Of a stretch of DNA of 64,000 nt, positions 8,449-18,801 are shown piece after piece. The stretch covers positions 1-64,000 of the forward strand of contig NZ_CP015381.1 of assembly GCF_001854245.1 (NCBI RefSeq). Reading direction: 5' to 3'. The notes below the pieces were generated by a model, which was not told the DNA's origin, ran no database searches, and saw only the letters and a program-made list of their open reading frames with translations. A program made the translations under genes and the position numbers. Source of the stretch: Desulfococcus multivorans. GTDB taxonomy: Bacteria > Desulfobacterota > Desulfobacteria > Desulfobacterales > Desulfococcaceae. How positions within the stretch are numbered: position 1 is the stretch's first letter; every line of letters starts with the position of its first letter.

Positions 8449-9155
8449 GCCTGAGTGTTGAAAGGATTGAATCGGGTGTCGATGTCGTAGACATCGATCC
8501 CCTCCCGACGTTTGAGAAAATTGACGATGCCGTAAGTAAACGGCGTCATGAGCGCTTCATAGACCGACTTGACGAGCCATTGGGTGGCGACAGCGGTGAT
8601 GATGCCTGAAGGCGGGATCGTTCCTGCAAAGGCCAGGGTGATGAAAACGGTCGAATCGAGCCCCTGACCGACCAGTGTCGAGCCGATGGTCCGGGTCCAG
8701 AGCCAGCGTCCTCCGGTGGCGATCTTCATTTTGGCCAGAATATAGGCGTTGGTGAATTCCCCAACCAGGTAAGCGGCAAAGGAGGCCGCCAGCAGGCGGG
8801 GCGTATATCCCAGAATCCGGTCGTAGGCGGACTGGGCGTCCCAGAAGCCGGCTGCCGGCAGCGTACCCCCGATCCATATGGCCGCGACGGCGATCAGGTT
8901 GCAGCAGAACCCGAGCCAGATCACCCGGCGGGCCTGACGATATCCGTAGACTTCCGTCAGAATGTCGCCGACAATGTAGCTGACGGGAAAAATGATGACG
9001 GCTGCCGGCAGGATCCAACCTGCGAAGCTGATCAACTTGACGGCGATGATATTGGCAGTGATGAGAGCGGTGATAAAAACGGCGGTCGTCGCAATGAACC
9101 ATTGGGAATAAGAACCCTCAGCCGGTTTTTCCGGAAAGGGGTTGGCACTGGTCAT
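8445..9155 (-). CDS. YhhQ-family queuosine-precursor transporter
   Basis: A 236-residue inner-membrane protein with about six membrane segments and the family signatures VSYIVGDILTEVYGYRQARRVIW and GEFTNAYILAKMKI. YhhQ/QPTR proteins import preQ0/preQ1 for tRNA queuosine modification. The start at 9155 follows GAAGGAAG. Length and motif order match the family. It is the first gene of a two-gene operon with the KamA-family gene; no other queuosine gene lies in the window. A terminator-like hairpin sits between the presumed promoter and the start, suggesting attenuation. Confidence 0.88.
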   Translation of the reverse strand: MTSANPFPEKPAEGSYSQWFIATTAVFITALITANIIAVKLISFAGWILPAAVIIFPVSYIVGDILTEVYGYRQARRVIWLGFCCNLIAVAAIWIGGTLPAAGFWDAQSAYDRILGYTPRLLAASFAAYLVGEFTNAYILAKMKIATGGRWLWTRTIGSTLVGQGLDSTVFITLAFAGTIPPSGIITAVATQWLVKSVYEALMTPFTYGIVNFLKRREGIDVYDIDTRFNPFNTQA

Positions 9156-9178
9156 GAAATCTTCCTTCGGTTGATGAT

Positions 9179-9206
9179 AAAAAAACGGCCGGAGCCGTGC
9201 TCCGGC
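9179..9206 (-). terminator. Terminator-like hairpin in the leader of the queuosine-precursor transporter gene
   Basis: On the minus strand GCCGGAGC and GGCTCCGGC form a perfect stem (8 bp, loop of 3), followed by seven U. It lies about 24 bases before the start codon at 9155. A third segment, GCCGGAG at 9246-9240, can pair with the same 3' arm, so an alternative fold exists. I looked for the short preQ1-I consensus in the leader and did not find it. Confidence 0.6.
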
Positions 9207-9281
9207 TTGATCAAAGGATTCGTCGGTCCTTCATACAGACTCCGGCTGAAAATTTCAAGAGAAGGGCTTTTCAATACTTAA

Positions 9282-9343
9282 CTCAACTTTCGACTTTGAC
9301 AGGCCGTATCTATTCGCTCACATCATGAAAATCGAAAGTCGAA
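9282..9343. repeat. Palindromic element, full copy
   Basis: CTCAACTTTCGACTTTGA ... ATGAAAATCGAAAGTCGAA with centre GGCCGTATCTATTCGCTCAC. Its right end abuts the stop codon of the NAD synthetase gene, so it lies directly in that gene's 3' untranslated region. Confidence 0.85.
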
Positions 9344-11419
9344 TCAATATATATCCGGCATCTTCTCCCGGAGCTCGTTTTGCCACACAACGGCCTCGGC
9401 ATCGCTGGGGGCCCGCCAGTCGCCGCGAGGGGAAAGGGATCCGCCCGAGCCCACCTTGGGTCCGTTGGGAACGGCCGATCGTTTGAATTGGCTGATTTTG
9501 AAGAATCGGTAGACAAAAAGATCGAGCCATTTCCTGATTTCGGAGAGGTCGTACTGATGCCGTTTTTGCGGGGGAATCAGATCGGACCACCGGCCCCGGC
9601 CCGCATCGCTCCAGGCGTGATGGGCGAGAAAAGCGACCTTGCTGGGCGCAAACCCGTAGCGGGTGATGTAAAAGAGATTGAAGTCCTGGAGTTCGTAGGG
9701 TCCGATCTTCTCTTCGGTTCGCTGGGCCGGTTGTTCAGCGTTTTCGGCACCGGCGGGGATCAACTCGGGCGAAATCTCGGTGTTCAGAACGGCCGCGAGC
9801 ACTTCACCGGTTTCATCGTCGAACTGCCGGGTTTCGACGACCCATCGGATGAGGTGCTGGATCAAGGTCTTGGGCACCGAGGCATTGACGTTATAGTGGG
9901 ACATGTGATCCCCGACGCCGTAAGTGGCCCACCCCAGAGCAAGCTCACTCAGATCGCCGGTGCCCAGGACCAGGGCGTGGTGAAGGTTGGCCAGACGGAA
10001 AAGATGGGAAGTCCGCTCCCCAGCCTGAACATTTTCGAAGGTGACGTCGTAAACCGGCTGATTCCGGGCAAAGGGATGATCGATGTCCCGCATCATCTGC
10101 ATGGCCGACGGTCGGATGTCGAGTTCCGCGGCCGATACCGCCAGTGCCGCCATCAGCCTGAGGGCGTTTTCATGCGTGGCACGACTGGTGGCGAACCCGG
10201 GCATGGTGTAGGCGAGAATGTTCTTCCGGGGCAGGCCCAGGCGATCCATGGTCCTGGCGGCCACGATGAGGGCCTGAGTGGAGTCGAGCCCCCCGGAAAC
10301 GCCGATCACCACCCGATCGATGCCCGATGCGGCAAGCCGCTTCATCAGGCCGTGGACCTGGATGTTGTAGGCCTCGTAACAGCGTTCGTCGCACTTGTCG
10401 GCCTCGCTGGGAACGAATGGAAAGCGCTCCACCCGACGGATCAGGGGAATGTCTCCGGTTGGAACGGCAAAATCGAAGGGAATCCGGCGAATGCCGGCAA
10501 GCCGGTCCCGATGAACGCCCACGGCGTCGTTGAAACTCGTCGTCCGCATCCGCTCCTGAACCAGGAGCTCCAGATCGATGTCCGCCAGCACGATCTGTTC
10601 GGTGTCGGAAAAGCGCTCCGATTGGGCCAGAAGTTCGTTGTTTTCATAAATCAGCGCATAACCGTCCCAGGCAAGATCCGTGGTCGACTCCCCGGGCCCG
10701 GCGGCGGAGTATAAATAGGCGGCCAGACATCTGCCCGACTGAACGGCGCAGAGGTTTCGTCGGTAATCGGCTTTGCCCACGGTGATGTTGCTGGCCGAGA
10801 GGTTGGCCAGAACCGTGGCGCCGGCAAGAGCAGTGTAGGTCGACGGGGGGATGGGGGTCCAGACATCTTCGCAGATCTCCACGGCCAGGCAAAAACCGGG
10901 AAAATTGTCGGCCTCGAAGATCAAATCGGCGCCGAAGGGAACGGTATGTCCCATCAGGCGAACCTCCCGGGAGACGGCGTTCATTCCGGAGGTGAACTGT
11001 CGCTTTTCGTAAAACTCCCGATAATTGGGAAGATAGGTCTTGGGAACGACACCCAGGATTCGTCCTCGGTAGATCACCACGGCGCAGTTGAAAAGCTTCC
11101 CCTCGAAGCGCAGTGGCGCTCCCACGATAAGGAGCGGCGAGAGGCTCCGGCTGCCCTCCACCACCTGGAGGAGCGCCGAGGCCGTAACCGATAGCAGGGC
11201 CTCCTGATGAAACAAATCTTCATTGGAATAGGCCGAGAGTCCCATCTCCGGAAATAGCGCCACGGCGGCACGGGATTCGGAAGCCTTTCGGGCGAGATCC
11301 AATGTCCTTCGGGTGTTGAAGACCGGGTCGGCGACCCGGAGCGTCGGCAGGCAGACTGCCGCCCGGATGAAGCCGTGAGTATAGATGGAATGGAATGGAT
11401 GGCTCAAGGGGTCCTCCAT
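9344..11419 (-). CDS. nadE: Glutamine-dependent NAD+ synthetase
   Basis: A 691-residue two-domain enzyme that makes NAD+ from deamido-NAD+, ATP and glutamine. The N-terminal amidase belongs to the nitrilase superfamily: catalytic Glu in [10 protein letters not shown], Lys in [15 protein letters not shown] and the nucleophile Cys in [11 protein letters not shown]. The C-terminal synthetase has the PP-loop [12 protein letters not shown] near residue 373 and, further on, [16 protein letters not shown]. Length and order match the long, mycobacterial-type NadE. Its ATG overlaps the TGA of hslO (TGATG), so translation is coupled. A redox enzyme next to a redox chaperone has no established meaning; it is probably operon convenience. 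Confidence 0.95.
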   Translation of the reverse strand: MEDPLSHPFHSIYTHGFIRAAVCLPTLRVADPVFNTRRTLDLARKASESRAAVALFPEMGLSAYSNEDLFHQEALLSVTASALLQVVEGSRSLSPLLIVGAPLRFEGKLFNCAVVIYRGRILGVVPKTYLPNYREFYEKRQFTSGMNAVSREVRLMGHTVPFGADLIFEADNFPGFCLAVEICEDVWTPIPPSTYTALAGATVLANLSASNITVGKADYRRNLCAVQSGRCLAAYLYSAAGPGESTTDLAWDGYALIYENNELLAQSERFSDTEQIVLADIDLELLVQERMRTTSFNDAVGVHRDRLAGIRRIPFDFAVPTGDIPLIRRVERFPFVPSEADKCDERCYEAYNIQVHGLMKRLAASGIDRVVIGVSGGLDSTQALIVAARTMDRLGLPRKNILAYTMPGFATSRATHENALRLMAALAVSAAELDIRPSAMQMMRDIDHPFARNQPVYDVTFENVQAGERTSHLFRLANLHHALVLGTGDLSELALGWATYGVGDHMSHYNVNASVPKTLIQHLIRWVVETRQFDDETGEVLAAVLNTEISPELIPAGAENAEQPAQRTEEKIGPYELQDFNLFYITRYGFAPSKVAFLAHHAWSDAGRGRWSDLIPPQKRHQYDLSEIRKWLDLFVYRFFKISQFKRSAVPNGPKVGSGGSLSPRGDWRAPSDAEAVVWQNELREKMPDIY

Positions 11420-12318
11420 CAGTTATCCTGGATGCCGGAGTCACGAACGGACAACTCCTCGATCAGCGCCTGAAGGGATTCGACGTCAAATACATAGGTT
11501 TTCCGGCAGAATTCACAGGTGAGTTCGACAGGCTCATGCCTCTGGATCAGGGTTTCAATCTCCTTTCTGCCGAGGGCGATGAGCGCCTTTGCGAACCGCT
11601 CCCGGTTGCAGGTGCATCGAAAGGTGAGCGCTCGTTTTTCCAATACGTCAATCGGAATGCCTTCGAAGATTTTGTCGAGAATCTCCTCGGGCGTCAGGCT
11701 TGCATGAAGCATTTCAGTGACGGGGGGGAGCGTTTCAATTCGTCGCGACAGGGTGTCGATGACGGTCTCATCCGCCGGCGGTAAGGTTTGGATCAGGAAT
11801 CCGCCGGCTGCGGTAATTCCTGACGCATCGGCGAAAACACCCAGACCGACGGCAGAGGGAATTTGTTCCGATTCCAGAAGATAATAGGCAATATCCTCAG
11901 CGATCTCACTGGTATAAAGGTGAACGATCCCACGGTAAGGCTCCTTCACCCGCAGATCTTTGGTGACGGTGAGCAGCCCCGCTTTTCCCAGGGCGCCGGC
12001 CACGTCGAACTTGCCTCCGGCAGGCGGCAGGTCCACATGAGGATTGCCCACGTATCCCCTTACGCCGCCGTCGCTGTCGGCTTCCACAACTATCTTTCCA
12101 AGGGGGCCGTTGCCCTCGAACTTCAGTGCCGTCCGTTGACCGGTTTTCATGAGCGCCCCCATGAGCGCTCCGCCGGTGAGGGCTCGACCCAGGGCTACGG
12201 CTGCCGTTGGATATACGTCGTGGCGACGGCAGGCCTCCCGGACCAGACGGGTGGTAATGCAAGCCAAACCTCGAACGTTATCGTGCCGGGCGACGACCCG
12301 AACCAGGTAATCTCTCAC
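11419..12318 (-). CDS. hslO: Redox-regulated chaperone Hsp33
   Basis: A 299-residue Hsp33: a holdase that is inactive when its C-terminal zinc centre is reduced and activated by oxidative unfolding. The zinc ligands are visible as CTCN ([14 protein letters not shown]) and CEFC ([13 protein letters not shown]). The N-terminal core has [25 protein letters not shown] and the family's VRGYVGNP motif. Translation starts with GTG at 12318, preceded by AAAGGAGAGCGTC. It is the first gene of an hslO-nadE operon. For an anaerobe this fits defence against transient oxygen exposure. Confidence 0.95.
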   Translation of the reverse strand: MRDYLVRVVARHDNVRGLACITTRLVREACRRHDVYPTAAVALGRALTGGALMGALMKTGQRTALKFEGNGPLGKIVVEADSDGGVRGYVGNPHVDLPPAGGKFDVAGALGKAGLLTVTKDLRVKEPYRGIVHLYTSEIAEDIAYYLLESEQIPSAVGLGVFADASGITAAGGFLIQTLPPADETVIDTLSRRIETLPPVTEMLHASLTPEEILDKIFEGIPIDVLEKRALTFRCTCNRERFAKALIALGRKEIETLIQRHEPVELTCEFCRKTYVFDVESLQALIEELSVRDSGIQDN

Positions 12319-12389
12319 GACGCTCTCCTTTGAACGGGTTGATTTTCATGTCTTTGAGATTACTACAGCGCATCCTTTAAAAGTCAACC

Positions 12390-12568
12390 CTCAACTTCCG
12401 GGTTTCGTCAGGGGGACAGCTTTAGAGGCTGAAGACTGAAGACTGAAGGCTGAAGGGGCTAAATGCCCCATTCGTCACAGGCGTACCCCTTCAGCCTTCA
12501 GTCTTCGGCCTTCAGCCTCTTTATGCCAACGACATGGAGCGCAGGCTGTCATGAACACCGAAAGTTGA
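12390..12568. repeat. Palindromic element carrying a second, unrelated inverted repeat
   Basis: The left end CTCAACTTCCGGGTTTCG and right end ATGAACACCGAAAGTTGA are degenerate element arms. Between them lies the strong inverted repeat at 12424-12520. No coding sequence is supported in the gap 12319-12661 apart from this. Confidence 0.7.
12424..12520. repeat. Second inverted-repeat type, GGCTGAAGACTGAAG motif
   Basis: 35-bp arms (12424-12458 and 12486-12520) built from reiterated CTGAAGACTGAAGGCTGAAG, with only a few mismatches, around a 27-base loop. The same motif recurs at 49179-49242. As RNA it would form a very stable hairpin on either strand. Confidence 0.8.
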
Positions 12569-12661
12569 CGTCAACCTTTGAAATTGCAAAATTATGATTA
12601 TTTTGGGGAAAGTATGCAGCATCCCATTATCGCTCAACGGAAAATCCAAAAAGGAGAAAAG

Positions 12662-13666
12662 ATGAGCATTAAAATCGGCATCAATGGTTTTGGAAGAATC
12701 GGTCGCGTGGTGTTCAGGGCCGCCATGAAACATCCGGATATAGAGGTCGTCGGCATCAACGACCTCACCAACGCCGCCACCATGGCCCACCTCCTCAAGT
12801 ATGATTCGGTCCACGGTCGCCTGGACGTCGACGTCGTCGCAAAAGAAGGCGCCATCGTAGTGGATGGGCAGGAGATTCCATACACCGACATCAAGGATCC
12901 GGCCCAGCTGCCCTGGAAGGATCTGGGCGTCGACGTCGTAGCGGAATGCACCGGTTTTTTTCGGGACCGGGACGGCGCCGGCAAGCATCTCATCGCGGGG
13001 GCACGGAAGGTCGTCATCTCCGCGCCGGCTCAAAATCCCGATGTTACCATCGTCATGGGGGTCAATGATCATGAATACCGACCCGATCAGCACCACATCA
13101 TATCCAACGCCTCATGCACCACCAACTGTCTCGCGCCGGTGGCAAAGGTCCTCAACGAAAGCTTCGGCATCAACCGGGGTCTCATGACGACCATCCATTC
13201 CTATACCGGCGATCAGCGGCTGCTCGACTTTCCCCACAAGGACCTGCGGCGGGCCCGGGCTGCGGCGCTTTCCATGATTCCGACCACCACCGGCGCGGCC
13301 AAGGCGGTGGCGCTGGTGCTCCCGGATCTTTCGGGCAAGCTCAACGGCCTGGCTATCCGCGTTCCCACACCCAATGTATCCCTGGTCGACTTCGTGTGCA
13401 CTGTTGCGAAATCGGGGGTGACGGTGAGCGACGTCAACAGCGCCCTCAAGGAAGCCTCCGAGAACGCCCTGAAAGGGATCCTGGGGTACAGCGAACTCCC
13501 CCTGGTGTCGACGGACTACAATGGGTGCGAACTGTCATCCGTAGTGGATGCACCGAACACTTACACCGTGGGCGACATGGTAAAGGTCCTCTCATGGTAC
13601 GATAACGAGACCGGGTATTCCAATCGGATGGTGGATCTTGCCGCCATGGTCGGCGCGTCCCAGTAA
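12662..13666 (+). CDS. gap: Glyceraldehyde-3-phosphate dehydrogenase
   Basis: A 334-residue type I GAPDH, converting glyceraldehyde 3-phosphate, phosphate and NAD+ to 1,3-bisphosphoglycerate in glycolysis or gluconeogenesis. The Rossmann start is SIKIGINGFGRIGRVVFRA, and the catalytic Cys152 lies in SNASCTTNCLAP. The C-terminal WYDNETGYSNRMVDL is canonical. The start at 12662 follows AAAGGAGAAAAG and gives the standard length; an upstream in-frame ATG at 12578 would add 28 unconserved residues. The position before a phosphoglycolate-phosphatase-like gene suggests a loose carbon-metabolism grouping. Confidence 0.96.
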   Translation: MSIKIGINGFGRIGRVVFRAAMKHPDIEVVGINDLTNAATMAHLLKYDSVHGRLDVDVVAKEGAIVVDGQEIPYTDIKDPAQLPWKDLGVDVVAECTGFFRDRDGAGKHLIAGARKVVISAPAQNPDVTIVMGVNDHEYRPDQHHIISNASCTTNCLAPVAKVLNESFGINRGLMTTIHSYTGDQRLLDFPHKDLRRARAAALSMIPTTTGAAKAVALVLPDLSGKLNGLAIRVPTPNVSLVDFVCTVAKSGVTVSDVNSALKEASENALKGILGYSELPLVSTDYNGCELSSVVDAPNTYTVGDMVKVLSWYDNETGYSNRMVDLAAMVGASQ

Positions 13667-13769
13667 GGTCTCCGATCATGGTGTTGAGTATGGTTTGAAT
13701 TTGTCGGGCTCGTTTTTCCGTTGTCGGTCAAACGCGCCCGGTCATCTGTAAAAAGGAGGGGGCGTATCC

Positions 13770-14444
13770 GTGACCATAGGCGCATACAAGGCGATTATTT
13801 TTGACCTGGACGGTACCCTGATCGATTCGGCAGCCGACGTGGGAGATGCCGTCAACCGGGTTTTGAGCCGATACGGCTTTCTCGAGCACCCCGGGGCCGC
13901 TTATTATCGGTTCATGGGCGACGGCGTGGTCGAATTGATGCGGCGAGCGCTTCCGGAAAAGGCCCGGTCGTCGGAGCGAGTCCAGGCGGGCGTCCAGGCG
14001 TTCTTTCGGGAGTACGAGGGGTGCTGGCATCATCATTCCCGACCCTACCCCGGCGTTCCAGAGCTCCTGGACGGACTTTCCGAAAGGGGGGTCCGGCTCT
14101 CGGTCCTCTCCAACAAACCGCATGCCTTCACCACGGCTTTTGTGGAGCGATTTTTTCCGGAATGGACCTTTGCAGCGGTATTCGGTCAACGGGAAGGGGT
14201 GCCGAGAAAGCCCGATCCTGCAGCAGCTCTCGAGATCGCCGATGGGATGGGGATTTCCCCTGCGGCGGTTCTCTTCCTGGGAGATACGCCCACGGACATG
14301 AGGACGGCCAGAGCCGCCGGCATGTTTTCCGTCGGTGCCTGCTGGGGGTTCCGGTCGCCGTCCGAGCTCTCGGCGGGCGGGGCTGAAAGCCTGATCCGCC
14401 ATCCCATGGAGCTGCTGCGCTTTTTTGATGATCCCATCCCCTGA
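13770..14444 (+). CDS. HAD-family phosphatase, phosphoglycolate phosphatase-like
   Basis: A 224-residue HAD hydrolase. Motif I is IIFDLDGTLIDS (nucleophile and acid Asp), motif II is SVLSNKPH, motif III is the Lys of RKPDP, and motif IV is FLGDTPTDMRTARAAG. The cap position and length match Gph/PGP, which removes 2-phosphoglycolate. Substrate choice among HAD enzymes is broad, so the gene symbol is left open. The start is GTG at 13770, with AAAAGGAGGGGG just upstream. It follows gap by about 100 bases on the same strand and may share its transcript. Confidence 0.85.
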   Translation: MTIGAYKAIIFDLDGTLIDSAADVGDAVNRVLSRYGFLEHPGAAYYRFMGDGVVELMRRALPEKARSSERVQAGVQAFFREYEGCWHHHSRPYPGVPELLDGLSERGVRLSVLSNKPHAFTTAFVERFFPEWTFAAVFGQREGVPRKPDPAAALEIADGMGISPAAVLFLGDTPTDMRTARAAGMFSVGACWGFRSPSELSAGGAESLIRHPMELLRFFDDPIP

Positions 14445-14529
14445 TCATTTGACATTCCATCGGTTTTCATCCTAATTTGAATTTTTCAGGCGGGTCATCC
14501 AAAAATTTCAATGCGAGGAAACCATAAAG

Positions 14530-14772
14530 ATGAAAAACGGTCAATGTCCGAAGTGTGGTTCTAAAGAAATCTATTCCGGTGCCGACATCCCCCTCAAAAG
14601 CGGTCCCTTCTCCAGCAACGCCATTCCCATCGGTCTGATGTCGGTGGCCGCTTTGGACAATTATGTCTGTGCGGCTTGCGGGTTGGTGGAGAGTTATATC
14701 GCCGATCCATCCAAGTTGGAAGAGGTGACCCGGCGATGGAACAAGGTTGATCCAGGCGGCGGCAAAAAATAG
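14530..14772 (+). CDS. Small zinc-ribbon protein
   Basis: An 80-residue protein with two CxxC knuckles, CPKCGS near the N-terminus (residues 6-9) and CAACGL in the middle, typical of a zinc ribbon. Between them is a short hydrophobic patch (AIPIGLMSVAALDNYV). The C-terminus is charged (KLEEVTRRWNKVD). AGGAAA lies upstream of the ATG. Similar small proteins are common and uncharacterised; a structural or nucleic-acid-binding role is possible but not shown. The stop is followed at once by a half palindromic element. Confidence 0.7.
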   Translation: MKNGQCPKCGSKEIYSGADIPLKSGPFSSNAIPIGLMSVAALDNYVCAACGLVESYIADPSKLEEVTRRWNKVDPGGGKK

Positions 14773-14773
14773 C

Positions 14774-14806
14774 CTCAACTTTCGACTTTTATGATGGTGA
14801 CCGGAT
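14774..14806. repeat. Palindromic element, left half only
   Basis: CTCAACTTTCGACTTTTA followed by TGATGGTGACCGGAT, then unrelated sequence; the partner arm is absent. Confidence 0.65.
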
Positions 14807-14873
14807 CCTCTGTGGCAGGATATTTGAGAAATAGCTTTGCAACCGCAAAAGGAATGATGGGGACAGGGCCCAT

Positions 14874-16580
14874 ATGAGAGAAAATACCGGCTTTCAGCCG
14901 TTCAGGGGAATCCGTCGTTTTGCGGCTATCAGCCGGGTCCTGGCCAGGCACGGCTATGGAAATGTGGCGGATCGCGTATTCAGACGGACGGCGGCGGACG
15001 AGCGTAACCATCCAGAAAAAAAAGGAATGCCTCGACCAGCGTTCCATTCACCCGTCCGCATCCGCCGGATAATGGAGGAACTCGGTCCGAGTTTCATCAA
15101 GCTGGGACAATTGATGAGTGTGCGGGCGGACGTCTTTCCGCCGGAATACACGGACGAGTTCAAGAAGCTTCAGGACAGCGTCCCGCCGGTGCCGTTCACG
15201 GCCATCCGGGACGTGGTGGAAGGCGAACTGGGCGCCCCCCTTGAACGGATTTTTTCGGAGTTTCACCCTGAAGCCATGGCCGCGGCCTCCGTCGCTCAGG
15301 TTCATGAGGCGCGCCTCATGAACGGCGACCGGGTGGCCGTCAAAGTGATCCGCCCGGGTATCGAGGGAACGATCCGGGAAGACATCCGTGTAATGTACTA
15401 TTTTGCGGAAAAGCTGGAAAAGCTGTTCGAGTTCCTCCGAATCATCGGCGCTGTGAACCTGGTCCGGGAGTTCGAACGGACGGTCTTCCGGGAACTCGAC
15501 ATGTACATAGAGGCCGGCAACATCGAGAAATTTTCGGCCAATTTTTCGGACAGCGACGAGATCTACACGGCACGGGTCTACTGGGCGCACACCGCCCGTT
15601 CCGTTTTGGTCATGGAATATATCGACGGTATCAAGATGGACCAGGTGGACCTGATCCGCCAAGCGGGCATCGATCCAAAGGAAGTCGCCATGATCGGTCT
15701 CAGGTCCTTTTCCCGTCAACTGATGGATTTCGGATTTTTCCACGCCGATCCCCACCCCGGCAACACCATCGTGATGTACGACGGTCGCGTCAGTCTGGTC
15801 GATTTCGGGATCATCGGCTACCTGGACGAAGAGACCATGATGCAGGTGGCCAACATATTTCTCGGGTATGCCGAACATGACTACGACATGATCATGGACG
15901 CCTTCAGGGAGGCCGGCCTCGTTGACGACGACGTTATCGACTTCAAGCGGTTCCGAACGGATCTCAAGGACATGAGCGAACCCTTCTACGGTCGCTCTCT
16001 TCAGACCATCTCCGTGAAGGATGTCTACGAACAGGTCATGCGGCTGGCCTACAAGTACCGCATCCGGCTTCCCCGGAACCTTCTTCTTCTGCTCAAAACC
16101 TTCGTTCAGACGGAGGCTCTGGGAAAGATTCTTGGAAGTGACGCCAGTATACTGGAGGTCACGCGGCCCTATGCCCGGAACCTGCTGCAACGGGGTTACG
16201 ACGCCCGGAAGCTTTTGAAGAATATGGGCCGGGATACGCGATCCATGGGTGCCTATCTGAAGATGATGCCCCGGTTCGCCCACGCCATCTTCAAGCGGAC
16301 CGCCGAAGGAAAACACCGCATCGAGATTCGTCACAGCGGCTTCGACCCTGCAATCGGACGATTCGAACGGGGTCTCAACCGGGCCGTGGTGGGCATGATC
16401 ATCGCCGCCTCGACCATCGCAGGCTCCCTGGTGCTCAATTCACCGAACGGGATTATGAACATCACCCTGGGCGGATTCACTGTTTCTCTCACCATCCTCC
16501 TTGGCATGACCGGTTACTCCATCGCCACGCTTCTGGGCCTCTGGCTCATCATCTCCATCTTCCGGTCGGGAAAGATGTAA
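14874..16580 (+). CDS. UbiB/AarF/ABC1-family atypical kinase
   Basis: A 568-residue ABC1 kinase-like protein. The family's KxGQ motif is in GPSFIKLGQLMSVRADVFPPEY, the Ala-rich nucleotide loop in AMAAASVAQVHEARL, the catalytic-loop equivalent in DFGFFHADPHPGN and the metal site in LVDFGIIGYL. Two hydrophobic segments close the C-terminus (about 500-522 and 533-560), as in UbiB, anchoring it in the inner membrane. UbiB homologues act as ATPases assisting quinone biosynthesis and lipid handling; a menaquinone role is plausible here but not shown. It appears monocistronic, with a weak ribosome site before 14874. Confidence 0.9.
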   Translation: MRENTGFQPFRGIRRFAAISRVLARHGYGNVADRVFRRTAADERNHPEKKGMPRPAFHSPVRIRRIMEELGPSFIKLGQLMSVRADVFPPEYTDEFKKLQDSVPPVPFTAIRDVVEGELGAPLERIFSEFHPEAMAAASVAQVHEARLMNGDRVAVKVIRPGIEGTIREDIRVMYYFAEKLEKLFEFLRIIGAVNLVREFERTVFRELDMYIEAGNIEKFSANFSDSDEIYTARVYWAHTARSVLVMEYIDGIKMDQVDLIRQAGIDPKEVAMIGLRSFSRQLMDFGFFHADPHPGNTIVMYDGRVSLVDFGIIGYLDEETMMQVANIFLGYAEHDYDMIMDAFREAGLVDDDVIDFKRFRTDLKDMSEPFYGRSLQTISVKDVYEQVMRLAYKYRIRLPRNLLLLLKTFVQTEALGKILGSDASILEVTRPYARNLLQRGYDARKLLKNMGRDTRSMGAYLKMMPRFAHAIFKRTAEGKHRIEIRHSGFDPAIGRFERGLNRAVVGMIIAASTIAGSLVLNSPNGIMNITLGGFTVSLTILLGMTGYSIATLLGLWLIISIFRSGKM

Positions 16581-16725
16581 GGCGCCTCTCGGCATGCCGC
16601 ACCGGCCGCGTTCCATTCTCGTTAACGACATCACGCGTTTTCGAAGGAAAACAGCCGCCCCTCTGAAAAGTGTTATCCGGCCGGCCTCACCCATATCGAG
16701 CAGCGTCATTTCATACACGTTTCGG

Positions 16726-16754
16726 TTGACAGTTGACTGCGAGCATAATATATT
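16726..16754 (+). promoter_or_regulatory. Sigma-70-type promoter of the ArsR-family gene
   Basis: TTGACA (16726-16731), a 17-base spacer and TATATT (16749-16754). AT-rich inverted sequence (ATATATT ... ACGATATAT, to 16772) overlaps the expected start of transcription and is a likely operator for the regulator itself. Confidence 0.65.
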
Positions 16755-16780
16755 CCAAAATAACGATATATGGGGTGATC

Positions 16781-17125
16781 ATGAAAGAATTTATCAAAGT
16801 CATGAAGGCGCTTTCGGATCCCAATCGGGTGAAGATGATCAAATTACTGCAACGCCGGATTTTGTGTGTCTGCGAAATCCAGGCCGCGCTAGGTATTGCC
16901 CAGTCTTCGGTCAGCAAGCATCTCAAAATACTGGAAGAGGCGGGACTGATCTTTTTTTCGAAGGACGGCTTGTGGGTCAATTATCAATTGGCCGACGGCT
17001 CGAAAAGCCCCTATGCATCGAGTCTTCTCGGCAACCTTCGCCATTGGCTGGAGGCGGATCCGGAAGTGGTTTGTCTGATGGAACGGCTTCCGGATATCCG
17101 TCGTGAAATCATATGCGGCGACTGA
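16781..17125 (+). CDS. ArsR/SmtB-family transcriptional regulator
   Basis: A 114-residue winged-helix repressor: MKALSDPNRVKMIKLL then ILCVCEIQAALGIAQSSVSKHLKILEEAGLI. The Cys-Val-Cys in the ArsR metal-binding position suggests sensing of arsenite/antimonite-like thiophilic ions. The C-terminus has further Cys residues (EVVCLMERL and IICGD). The start at 16781 was chosen over an upstream ATG because it fits the family N-terminus and gives GGGGTG as a ribosome site. No arsenic-resistance gene follows; the next gene downstream is the first of the N-ATPase operon, so the regulated target is unclear. Confidence 0.9.
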   Translation: MKEFIKVMKALSDPNRVKMIKLLQRRILCVCEIQAALGIAQSSVSKHLKILEEAGLIFFSKDGLWVNYQLADGSKSPYASSLLGNLRHWLEADPEVVCLMERLPDIRREIICGD

Positions 17126-17134
17126 CGTCTTACG

Positions 17135-17155
17135 GTCAATATATCGCTATATGAC
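17135..17155. promoter_or_regulatory. Imperfect palindrome, possible ArsR-type operator
   Basis: The 21-base imperfect palindrome at 17135-17155 has arms GTCAATATA and CTATATGAC, and lies ten bases after arsR and about 190 before atpD. It shares the ATATATCG/CGATATAT core with the sequence over the arsR promoter, so the same regulator could bind both. Confidence 0.4.
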
Positions 17156-17272
17156 GTAATATAGATTGAAATCGGGTCGTAACCTGTTTTTTCACGGACG
17201 ATACAGCCGGGTTTTTCCGGCGTCTTGGGGGCCGAAGCCTCGAGCCGATCTGAAAAACTCATGCGAATCGGG

Positions 17273-17301
17273 TTGACAGCCGCTATGCGGGATCGTAAAA
17301 A
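17273..17301 (+). promoter_or_regulatory. Putative promoter of the N-ATPase operon
   Basis: TTGACA (17273-17278), a 17-base spacer and TAAAAA (17296-17301). It is the best sigma-70-like match in the atpD leader, with start expected near 17308. Confidence 0.5.
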
Positions 17302-17303
17302 AA

Positions 17304-17317
17304 GTAACGTACGTTAC
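17304..17317. promoter_or_regulatory. Perfect 14-bp palindrome at the atp promoter
   Basis: GTAACGTACGTTAC is a perfect palindrome located just after the -10-like box, where a repressor would block initiation. Its binding protein is unknown. Confidence 0.45.
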
Positions 17318-17337
17318 GTTCTGCTATTTTTCAATGA

Positions 17338-18759
<1,422 letters not shown>

Positions 18760-18801
18760 GGCCAAAAACGCAACAAGAAACGGAAAATGATTGCTTGGTG
18801 A

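Noticed and set aside
9156-9281. Classical preQ1 riboswitch before the transporter gene
   Set aside because: The short preQ1-I pattern (CUACA-type loop and A-rich tail) is not present; only a terminator-like hairpin can be supported.
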